12,530 bases of DNA from Halobacteriovoraceae bacterium. Lineage in GTDB: Bacteria; Bdellovibrionota; Bacteriovoracia; Bacteriovoracales; Bacteriovoracaceae. Shown piece after piece: positions 1 to 7,322 of the stretch. Both the position numbers and the translations under genes were made by a program. The notes under the pieces are model-generated. The model searched no databases. It had not been told where the DNA came from and saw nothing but the letters and a program-made list of their open reading frames with translations. Location of the stretch: assembly GCA_018663815.1 (NCBI GenBank), contig JABJPQ010000518.1, positions 1 through 12,530 of the forward strand, given 5' to 3'. Positions within the stretch are counted from its first letter, which is position 1; each line of letters starts with the position of its first letter.

Positions 1-980
1 CGGTGAACATAAGATTCATTATCCTGTGGTAGAGAAAAGTTGATAACATGAGTAAGGTCACTTACATCAATTCCTCTGGCCGCAACATCAGTACAAACAA
101 GTAAGCTGATTCTTTTTTGTTTAAATTTTCTCATAGTAAGGTCACGTTGCTCTTGTGACATATCTCCATGGAGAGCATCAGAAGCAAATCCGCGTACATT
201 TAATTCATCTGTTAACTCTTTTGCACCAACTTTAGTTCGCATAAAAACAATTGCATAAGTATTTTGGTTATAATCAAGAAAGCGGCAAAGTGCTTCGGCC
301 ATATCACGTCGACTTACAATACAGTATTTTTGATCAACAGAATCTGAGGTTAGAATTTTTTGAGTAACTTTAACTAGCTCTGGATTACAAAAATGTTTAT
401 TAATAAGATTTAGGATTTGTCTTGGCATTGTTGCTGAGAACATCCAAATTTTCTTCTCAGGAACTTCAGCTAAAATTTCTTGAACATCATCAAAAAATCC
501 CATATCAAGCATTTCATCTGCTTCATCTAAAATAACATATTTACACTTTTCTAAATCAAAAGCACCACGGCCCATGACATCTAAAAGTCTCCCAGGTGTT
601 CCCACGATGACCTGAGGTTTCTTGGTTCTTAAATCTCTTAATTGTCCTGAGATTGAGACACCACCATAAACGGCCAAAGTTCTTACTGGCTCAAACTTTG
701 AAAGTTTATTAATTTCTTCACATATTTGATTAGCCAGCTCTCTTGTTGGCGCAATAACCATTGCTTGAATATGTCTTGCTTTTAAGTCTAGCTTTTCAAG
801 TAACGGCAGCGTAAAAGCTGCTGTTTTACCTGTTCCAGTTTGAGCTTGTCCAATAAAGTCAATTTCATCTGCAATAAGCATTGGAATTGATTTTTCTTGA
901 ATTTCGGTTGGTTCTTTGAAGCCCATAGCTTCAATGGCCTTCATAGAAGACGCTCGCAGATTTAAATCTGTAAATAACAT
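1..980 (-). CDS. DEAD-box ATP-dependent RNA helicase, DeaD/CsdA-like (3' end outside window)
   Basis: This is an ATP-dependent RNA helicase that remodels RNA duplexes, for example in ribosome assembly or mRNA decay in the cytoplasm. The first 326 residues are present, starting MLFTDLNLRASS. In order I see the Q-motif region (F21 ... PTEIQ 24-28), motif I AQTGTGKT (46-53), Ia PTRELA (78-83), Ib TPGR (128-131), II DEAD (152-155), III SAT (182-184), IV IVFMRT, and V ARGID (301-305). The reading frame runs off the left edge after SYVH, just before the expected motif VI (HRIGRTGR), so the C-terminal tail is missing. That tail separates DeaD/CsdA, RhlE and DbpA types, so the subfamily is not settled; the very short N-terminus and the SYVH ending resemble DeaD/CsdA. 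The start is supported by an AAGGAC ribosome-binding site a few bases upstream. The gene is preceded by a long leader, described separately. Confidence 0.96.
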   Translation of the reverse strand, partial: MLFTDLNLRASSMKAIEAMGFKEPTEIQEKSIPMLIADEIDFIGQAQTGTGKTAAFTLPLLEKLDLKARHIQAMVIAPTRELANQICEEINKLSKFEPVRTLAVYGGVSISGQLRDLRTKKPQVIVGTPGRLLDVMGRGAFDLEKCKYVILDEADEMLDMGFFDDVQEILAEVPEKKIWMFSATMPRQILNLINKHFCNPELVKVTQKILTSDSVDQKYCIVSRRDMAEALCRFLDYNQNTYAIVFMRTKVGAKELTDELNVRGFASDALHGDMSQEQRDLTMRKFKQKRISLLVCTDVAARGIDVSDLTHVINFSLPQDNESYVH

Positions 981-1100
981 GATTTGTCCTTGTAGTCGTA
1001 ACTGAGTAAACATTTGCCCAGTGGTTTATCCACCGAGTTCCTGTGTGCAGTATGCTACTAGGCGCTTAGTGGAATTTAAAATTTTGATGGTTGTATCATA
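981..1100 (-). promoter_or_regulatory. Leader and putative promoter of the DEAD-box helicase gene
   Basis: On the minus strand a TATGAT box (1095-1100) could be a -10, giving a leader of roughly 105-110 nt. No -35 at the usual 16-18 bp is convincing; a TTGTCA (1112-1117) lies only 11 bp upstream. The leader RNA can form a hairpin at 1019-1035 (CGGTGG, loop ATAAA, CCACTG: six pairs including one G-U). The + strand copy would have an A-C mismatch instead, so the stem favours transcription from the minus strand. A second short inverted repeat, ACTA/TAGT, lies at 1057-1070. Helicase genes of this family often have long regulatory leaders; that this one is regulatory is inference. Confidence 0.35.
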
Positions 1101-1511
1101 GAAAAATGTAATGACAAGAGAATACTAACGCAGTGTAATTAATGCAAAATGCATGAGTATCTAAAACCCTTCTCTATGATTAGATGATTTAAAAATATAA
1201 TCAACACCTGACATGGACTTAATTTTTTAAAGCCAAGGAAGAAACACAAAACGGTTTTGGTAATCACCAGAAACTCTATCAAATAAATAACAAGGAAGAC
1301 CTAGGTATGCATGATGAGCCTCATGATGATTTTAATTAAATAAACACACTAATAAATTTGGGGAATATTAATGAGCTAATGTGTTTAACTTGTTCTTGAT
1401 ATTTTAGGGGCTTAACAAACATACAAGGTAGTAAGACTTAATAAAACAGGTTTTTAGTATGGACAAAAGTAGCTACAATTAACAAAGCACTTACTCAATT
1501 GAGATAAGTTT
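1101..1511. other. Gene-poor AT-rich spacer
   Basis: No convincing gene lies between the helicase promoter and the end of the 740-aa gene. What can be seen: an 8-bp inverted repeat TAAACACA (1341-1348) / TGTGTTTA (1380-1387) with a 31-nt loop; a repeated CATGATGA (1310-1317 and 1322-1329); a ten-codon ORF (1307-1339) behind an AAGGAA; and a probable terminator hairpin at 1489-1509. None is enough to call an RNA gene. Confidence 0.5.
1489..1509 (-). terminator. Possible intrinsic terminator of the 740-aa secreted protein gene
   Basis: Just past the TAG stop at 1512-1514, the minus-strand RNA reads ACTTA, T, CTCA-AT-TGAG, TAAGT. This is a nine-pair stem with one bulged T and a tiny loop. It is followed by GCTTTGTT rather than a clean run of U, so termination may be weak or Rho-assisted. 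Confidence 0.4.
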
Positions 1512-3734
1512 CTAAATTCGACATTGCTTAAACATTTCCTCGTATTGCTCAACTACTTTTTTCTTAGAAACCATCGGAGTAATACAAATTCCACCGGCAC
1601 AACCTTTATTTTCAAGTATTCCCGCTACACTTAAAAAGTCTTTTGCTTCAGGCGTTCCGGGTGTGATCTCTAAACGTAGCATTTCTTCACCGTAATCCTT
1701 TTCAAGCTTTTGCATGATCTTCTCATCTCCACGAATTCGAGCAAGATTAACACGATTAAGTACTTTTTCATCAGGTATTTCAATCTTGTGCTCAGCTAGA
1801 ACATTTTGAATTCTTGCAAGACGTAAATGTTTATCAGTAAAATCCAGATTTAGTTTTTTAATTTTCTCTGCTAAAATAATTTGATCCGCTTCACCCAATG
1901 ATGAAATCTTATCAGTTAGCTTTAAGTACTCATCTTCAGGTAATCCATCGAACAATGCTTTATGAAATACTTTATTTTTACCCAGTTCACTCTTACCTAG
2001 TGTTTTTCTTCCTTTATTAATCGCTTTGCGAGCACGGTAAGCCTGACCTACTTTAAAGCCAAATGGTGCAGTTGCAAGATCAACCATAAGAAAAGCCCAT
2101 GCTTCCTGGGTTTCAAGCATAGCTTCTCTAGCCTCTTCTTGTCTTTTACTTCCAAGCATAACCAAAGCGTCAAGACTATGGTCCTTAAACTCAAAGTGGT
2201 TATATTCTTTAATAGTCACGGCACCCGTTGCTGCGACAGCGACACCTGAAAGCCATAAACATGGAGGACCACAAACCGTAGAGCCTGCTATACCAAACCC
2301 CATACTTAAGAGAGCTCCACCTATTTGAAAGCCAGTTAACTCTCCTGAAATATCATTTTTTCTCGCCTTTTCAAGAGCTACACAATGTGCTTGTTGAAAT
2401 GATTTTAAGTATGGTGCTAATTGAGTCTTGGGTCCAAATTTTTTCAATGTTGTTTGTAAAAAATCATTCTCAACTTTTTTTACAAATTCAGCGTCTTGTA
2501 TTAAACCTTGTCCTTTAGTCTCACAAATTTTTTCGATTAGCTCATCATTTTTAGTAACTTTATATTTTACTTCATCTTGATAAAGTGATTGAAATTTCTC
2601 TTTAAATGTTGGGTTTTTCTTTAAAAAGTCAGTTATCTTTACTTGAGCAATATCAGCTCCCATTTTATCATCACCAAAAGATTTAATCAGGCTAGCAACT
2701 TCACGCATCAAATCTTTTCCTCCTTCAGTTCTTCTTAGTTTTTTTAAACTATTTTTCATTAATGGTGTTTTTCGAAAATCTCCCATTTGTGTTTCATACT
2801 TAGTCGTTTTTAGCATATTTTTAGCAAAGTTTCCCATTTTATCATAGTGATCGTTCTCCCTAATATACATAGGATCCTTAAATATTAAATCATTAATTAG
2901 CTTTAGCTCTGTTTCACTTTTTTCCTTTAATTTTTCAACGTTATCCATTGTTGTTTTTAATAAATTAGTTTGTTCTTTTTTGTAAATAATACATTTATCT
3001 TTATTATAACTAAGCTTAGCAATTGTATTACACGGTGAAGTCGAAAGTGCTCCCGTCGGTAAATAACGAACCTCACCTCTATTAATATTTTTAATTTTAT
3101 CACCAAGTTTTTTTAAACTTTCATCATAAGCTTCGATGAGACTTTTAAGTTGAGGTCTTTTTTCTACACCTTTTTCCGCAGCAATAAGACCCATCAGCTT
3201 ATTTGATAAAATCAGGTTTCTCGTTTTATCATTAGTAAATTTTTTACGATAATTATCAAATTGATTATCTATATGTCTGATTCTACTACTAATACCAAAG
3301 ATTTCTTTGGAGCAATTATACTCATTACCCATATGCCTATCTTTAAGAGGTAACCTCAGATCAAGCTCATCAAATGGAGCAATTAAATCTCTTTTTTGAT
3401 CAAGTAGTTTAGCTATAGCAACTTTAGCAATGTTGTTTTCAAACTCAAAATGTTTAAAGTCAGTGGATAATTTGAGAATATCCTCTAGAACTGATTCCTG
3501 ATCATTTATTTCCTGCGAATTACATGTTTTAAACTTATGATCTTTTTTACAATACTTTGGGGCTAATTTACCAAACTCATCTTTAACTGCAACTGCGTCA
3601 CTTTCCTTCCCTTTTTCTATCCTCTTATCTTCAACAACTTTTAGTTTTTTGGATTCAAGAGGTTTTTGAGAGACTTCCATAGCGAAGAGTGGGTGAAAAT
3701 TTGAACAGAATAATATTATTAGTAGTTTTTTCAT
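1512..3734 (-). CDS. Large exported cysteine-rich helical protein with a glycine-rich hydrophobic hairpin, unknown function
   Basis: I do not recognise this 740-aa protein. It begins with a Sec signal peptide (residues 1-18, MKKLLIILFC ... PLFA, likely cleaved before MEVS), which fixes the start codon. The mature protein is lysine-rich and mostly helical, with a charged linker at about 20-60 and long amphipathic helices at 150-450. A hydrophobic segment at 465-507 contains two glycine/alanine-rich stretches (GFQIGGALLSMGFGIAG and LSGVAVAATGAV) separated by CGPPC (488-492). A second semi-hydrophobic stretch lies at 545-562. The mature chain has twelve cysteines (62, 71, 141, 235, 248, 404, 451, 488, 492, 712, 717, 738), an even number that suggests disulfides in the periplasm or outside. 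The tail carries GCAGGICI (711-718). It is divergent from the 1149-aa secreted protein and has its own sigma-28 promoter; no Shine-Dalgarno is visible. It may insert into a membrane, but that is inference. Confidence 0.88.
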   Translation of the reverse strand: MKKLLIILFCSNFHPLFAMEVSQKPLESKKLKVVEDKRIEKGKESDAVAVKDEFGKLAPKYCKKDHKFKTCNSQEINDQESVLEDILKLSTDFKHFEFENNIAKVAIAKLLDQKRDLIAPFDELDLRLPLKDRHMGNEYNCSKEIFGISSRIRHIDNQFDNYRKKFTNDKTRNLILSNKLMGLIAAEKGVEKRPQLKSLIEAYDESLKKLGDKIKNINRGEVRYLPTGALSTSPCNTIAKLSYNKDKCIIYKKEQTNLLKTTMDNVEKLKEKSETELKLINDLIFKDPMYIRENDHYDKMGNFAKNMLKTTKYETQMGDFRKTPLMKNSLKKLRRTEGGKDLMREVASLIKSFGDDKMGADIAQVKITDFLKKNPTFKEKFQSLYQDEVKYKVTKNDELIEKICETKGQGLIQDAEFVKKVENDFLQTTLKKFGPKTQLAPYLKSFQQAHCVALEKARKNDISGELTGFQIGGALLSMGFGIAGSTVCGPPCLWLSGVAVAATGAVTIKEYNHFEFKDHSLDALVMLGSKRQEEAREAMLETQEAWAFLMVDLATAPFGFKVGQAYRARKAINKGRKTLGKSELGKNKVFHKALFDGLPEDEYLKLTDKISSLGEADQIILAEKIKKLNLDFTDKHLRLARIQNVLAEHKIEIPDEKVLNRVNLARIRGDEKIMQKLEKDYGEEMLRLEITPGTPEAKDFLSVAGILENKGCAGGICITPMVSKKKVVEQYEEMFKQCRI

Positions 3735-3741
3735 AGATCAC

Positions 3742-3768
3742 TTATCGGTACTTTCATTTATCCCTTTA
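3742..3768 (-). promoter_or_regulatory. Sigma-28 (FliA) promoter of the 740-aa secreted protein
   Basis: Read on the minus strand: TAAA (3768-3765, within TAAAGGGA), a 15-nt spacer, then ACCGATAA (3749-3742). This matches the FliA consensus TAAA-N15-GCCGATAA at all positions except the first base of the -10. Counting seven bases past the -10 puts the transcription start at about 3735, one base before the ATG at 3734, so the mRNA should be essentially leaderless. Confidence 0.85.
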
Positions 3769-3794
3769 GTTCATTTTATTTCTTTCCTTATTTT

Positions 3795-3821
3795 TAAATT
3801 TATTTAACTATTTTCCGATAA
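3795..3821 (+). promoter_or_regulatory. Sigma-28 (FliA) promoter of the 1149-aa collagen-patch protein
   Basis: TAAA (3795-3798), a 15-nt spacer, then TCCGATAA (3814-3821). It has the same spacing and the same single deviation from GCCGATAA as the divergent promoter at 3742-3768. The predicted transcription start is about 3828, the A of the ATG. The two TAAA boxes are back to back, separated by 26 bp of pyrimidine-rich sequence. Confidence 0.85.
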
Positions 3822-3827
3822 AGTCTC

Positions 3828-6800
3828 ATGTTAAAGACTCTTTTCATATTATCATTATTTATCTCTATAGCAGCTCTAAGCCAGCCTCTCTACACAACCA
3901 AGGGAGACAAAGGAAATGCAGCTATTGATGGCACTGACGGTGTAAGTCCTGGTGCCCATGGAGGGCATGCAATCGCTCCAACTGACGCCCAACACTCCGG
4001 TCCAATAACTCTCAATATTCGAGAGGTTAAAGATACTGATGGTAAGCTTAGATTTAAAATCTCAAGTGATATGCGCAATGCGGATGGTACAATTAAAGGG
4101 CAGTTTGATCATTTATTTGAAGTTGATCAAAATGGTTTTATTCTTCAGGATCATACTGGTCTCACTAAACATGTTGAGGAAATAAAGTTTGATTCTAGTG
4201 GAGCAACCTCTCATGGTGGAGGAGATGGAGGGGATGGAAAGAAAGGTCCTAGAGGACCTAACGGTAACAATGCCACTCGTTGGACCAACGGTGAAAGTGG
4301 AGGAACAGGTGGATCTGGTGGTAATGCTGGTCTTGGAACTAATCCTTCCCAAAGTGGAAATGCTGCAAAAACAAATGTAAATGTTCCTCATGATCAGACC
4401 CATCTTCTCATGCACCTTGAAGAGGATTCATCTGGACTTATGGATGGTAATATAAAAGGTGGTGCTAAAACATGGCCTGGAAAACATGGAGTACCAGGCC
4501 AAGGTGGTGAAGGTGGTAGTGGTGGTTCGAGCTACAGCTGGACAACAACAACAAATCATACCCGCTCTGGGTCAGACGGGAAAACTGAACACTACACCGA
4601 AACACATCACCACTCAAACCCAGGTGGAAGTAATGGTTCAAGAGGCCCGAGAGGATTTGCTCAAAACTCAATATTAAGAGACAAACCAGCCGGAAAAAAT
4701 GCTCAAATGGCCATAAATATAACCCAAGCTAACGGAGAAGTAACAACTTATAAAAATGGCCGTTACGATTTAAGTATCGTGCAAGATGCTGAGTATAAAT
4801 CTGCGGCTGCTTATAATGGAATTGTAGATGGTATCATTGAGCCAGATGAAATGGTTAGTGTAAAATACACCATTAGAAATACTTCAGATATGCCTACTCC
4901 TAAACGAGTCGCTCACCTCGCTGTCTTAGATTCTCAGGGTGTAAGATCAACGGATAAAACTCATATCGTGGATATTCCAGAGCTAAAGCCTGGGCAAACA
5001 TGGGTAACCGAGAGCATTTATATCAAGGCTACCTCAGATATTAAACTACCTGTTAAAGGTGATGCTACTGTTGAAAAAGGTAAGCTAACTCCAAGAGTTA
5101 CTCAATCAGGAACTGGTGCTCCAGGTGATGAAAAAGTATATAAAAGAGCCGATAGAAAAACGGGCTTTGATATCCAACAAGCCGCAAAACTTGATGATCA
5201 AGTTGATATCAAAGGATCTAGATCTCTTGTTCCAGGTAGCGAAGAAACATGGGTTGAGATTAAGCTAATTAACAACTCTAATATCAGTGCCATTGGTAGA
5301 GACACAGACACACCGAGACAATTTAGTACGCGCCAACAATTTTTAGCCGTTGATGGCATAGGTCCAGATGATATAATTGTCACCAACGAAGCTGGAAATG
5401 AAATTAGTCTCAAAGAAGAACTTATTGCTGAACATAAAAAAATTCCAAAGGGTGAATCAAAAACTCTAAAGCTTAAAATTAAAATAAAACCAGGAATGAC
5501 TCCGTACTCTAGTGGAAAACTTCAAACAATTCTTAATCGAGGAGCTCTGAATGACTTATTAGGCTCTCAGGATATTCAAGTGCAAGATGTAGAAATACAA
5601 GCGGTTAAACTTTTTGATCCCCACAAAAAACCAGATGTAATCTTGGTAACTAATTCTGAAACTAGTAAAGAAGCTGTTGCCGCTTATAAAGAAAAAATGA
5701 AAAAGCTAGGCAAGGTGGTTGAAGATTATAATATTTCTTATTATTCCGCTTTTGATATTGATAAACCTCCCCTGAGTGAACTTGATTCAAAAAAAACAAC
5801 CATTATGGTTATGAATAATGAATATGGCCCTGAGACACATCAAGCTGGAAACAGGCTTAAATTAGGTCAGACATTAGATGCTGTTCACAATAAGAAAATG
5901 AAAATTATGTTCTTAGGTCCTGGCTCACCAGGATCAGATCTTGCAACTAGATTATCCCCCGCGGTTAAGAAGAAAGAAGATTTAAAGGTTAAAAAACATG
6001 CTTCAAAAAATAAATTTAACAAAGCTCAAAAAAAATCAAAAAGCCAAACCTCAACGATTGCCACTGATAATGCAGATGAAATCCAAGTTAAACAAAGATT
6101 TGTCTATGGAAAAACTAATCATAAGAAATTAAAAAAACAGGCGGAAGCACAAAAAGATCATCTTAATATGATTGATCCCAGGGGACGATATGTTGTGGTC
6201 AGAAGTAAGCATAATGATGGGTACAAACCAACAGGAAATTTCTGGGATGATCTTATGCCAGGATTGCGAAATTTTTTCTCTAGTCGCCCAGTTGGATCTT
6301 ACACCATTTTACGAACAAGTGATATTGATGACTCTGGAGTTAGTAACTTAAAAGTTAGTCAAAAAACCATGAATGATCCTAACTTTATTAAAGGCTATGA
6401 CTTTGAACTTGCTTACATTAAACAATTAGATTTTGAAGAAAAACTTGATCTACTAGATAATTTAAAAGGAACAGATGAGCTCTTTAAAAAAGATAGCGCA
6501 CTTTACAATGCCATTATCTCAGACCTCGCGGAAGAGCAGGCCATACTAAGAGATTCAAAGGATGCAAACCCTCGTAAACTAAAAGAGTTATCTCAATACA
6601 ATTTTAAAAATAAAATAAATCCCGCAACGAAAAAATTTGATTTTTTTGTTGAGCTTTTTTCTGAGTTAAATCACTTAAACATAGTTTCAAAAAAAAGTAT
6701 GTTTAATAGACTTGCCTCTCATAATAAAAAACATCTCAAATATTTCAAAAAAAATTCATCCCTCTTTAAGGGATCTGGTCAAAATAATAAAGACAAATTT

Positions 6801-7277
6801 TTTGATAAAGTTGAAGCTAGAAGTGATGAAAAAATGACTAAACTTAAAGAACAAAGAGCAGAAAACAAAGTAAAAATTAAAGCAGCTAGACATGAACAAT
6901 ACAAAAATCTTCCTTGGTGGAAAAAGCCAATTACAGTTTTCCTTTCGGATCCTGAGCTTGATGGAGATAAAAAAAATCTTCAAGCAACATTACACCCGGT
7001 TGAATCAAAAACATTTTTAATTGAATCTAATAGACAAAGAGGCTTTGGAATAGATATCGGTCGAAATATAATGCCAGAAAACGTTGTTACCGGAGAAGAA
7101 GTATACGCGCGAGAACAACGATCAAAAGCCAATTACGATAATAAAGTAGATGAAAAAGTTGCTTATGAGTCTCATCAAAGAAAGAAAAGTACTGGAAGAG
7201 CCGTCGCAAAGTCTCTTACTTCTGGAGTTAATCACGATCTTAACGAATGCATTTTAAAAGCTTTAACAGGTCATTAA
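3828..7277 (+). CDS. Large exported protein with four collagen-like Gly-X-Y patches, unknown function
   Basis: This 1149-aa protein has a Sec signal peptide (MLKTLFILSLFISIAALSQP, cleaved near 18-20), which supports the start; no Shine-Dalgarno precedes it. The N-terminal third has four short collagen-like runs of Gly-X-Y: 131-148 (six triplets, including GKK GPR GPN), 155-166, 218-235 (GKH GVP GQG GEG) and 267-278 (GSN GSR GPR), plus a degenerate run at 26-40. Predicted beta segments and a His/Thr-rich stretch (238-263) lie between them. Residues 310-600 look like two beta-sandwich domains (CARDB-like pattern, e.g. EMVSVKYTIRNTS 341-353 and SEETWVEIKLINNS 471-484). Residues 603-705 look alpha/beta (DVILVTNS, TTIMVMNNE, MKIMFLGPG). 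A lysine-rich linker (713-740) and a charged helical C-terminus follow. It has one cysteine (1141) and no C-terminal anchor motif. It is probably a surface or secreted fibrous protein; assignment of function is not possible. It is transcribed divergently from the 740-aa exported protein. Confidence 0.9.
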   Translation: MLKTLFILSLFISIAALSQPLYTTKGDKGNAAIDGTDGVSPGAHGGHAIAPTDAQHSGPITLNIREVKDTDGKLRFKISSDMRNADGTIKGQFDHLFEVDQNGFILQDHTGLTKHVEEIKFDSSGATSHGGGDGGDGKKGPRGPNGNNATRWTNGESGGTGGSGGNAGLGTNPSQSGNAAKTNVNVPHDQTHLLMHLEEDSSGLMDGNIKGGAKTWPGKHGVPGQGGEGGSGGSSYSWTTTTNHTRSGSDGKTEHYTETHHHSNPGGSNGSRGPRGFAQNSILRDKPAGKNAQMAINITQANGEVTTYKNGRYDLSIVQDAEYKSAAAYNGIVDGIIEPDEMVSVKYTIRNTSDMPTPKRVAHLAVLDSQGVRSTDKTHIVDIPELKPGQTWVTESIYIKATSDIKLPVKGDATVEKGKLTPRVTQSGTGAPGDEKVYKRADRKTGFDIQQAAKLDDQVDIKGSRSLVPGSEETWVEIKLINNSNISAIGRDTDTPRQFSTRQQFLAVDGIGPDDIIVTNEAGNEISLKEELIAEHKKIPKGESKTLKLKIKIKPGMTPYSSGKLQTILNRGALNDLLGSQDIQVQDVEIQAVKLFDPHKKPDVILVTNSETSKEAVAAYKEKMKKLGKVVEDYNISYYSAFDIDKPPLSELDSKKTTIMVMNNEYGPETHQAGNRLKLGQTLDAVHNKKMKIMFLGPGSPGSDLATRLSPAVKKKEDLKVKKHASKNKFNKAQKKSKSQTSTIATDNADEIQVKQRFVYGKTNHKKLKKQAEAQKDHLNMIDPRGRYVVVRSKHNDGYKPTGNFWDDLMPGLRNFFSSRPVGSYTILRTSDIDDSGVSNLKVSQKTMNDPNFIKGYDFELAYIKQLDFEEKLDLLDNLKGTDELFKKDSALYNAIISDLAEEQAILRDSKDANPRKLKELSQYNFKNKINPATKKFDFFVELFSELNHLNIVSKKSMFNRLASHNKKHLKYFKKNSSLFKGSGQNNKDKFFDKVEARSDEKMTKLKEQRAENKVKIKAARHEQYKNLPWWKKPITVFLSDPELDGDKKNLQATLHPVESKTFLIESNRQRGFGIDIGRNIMPENVVTGEEVYAREQRSKANYDNKVDEKVAYESHQRKKSTGRAVAKSLTSGVNHDLNECILKALTGH

Positions 7278-7322
7278 CTTCATTTAGCTTTACTTCCCCC
7301 AGATAAAACGATAAAAAATGGC

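Noticed and set aside
4189..4677. Small overlapping ORFs in other frames across the Gly-rich region of the collagen-patch gene
   Set aside because: Their odd Val/Glu- or Ser-rich composition comes from GGT/GGA-rich codons of the real frame; no ribosome-binding site or family.
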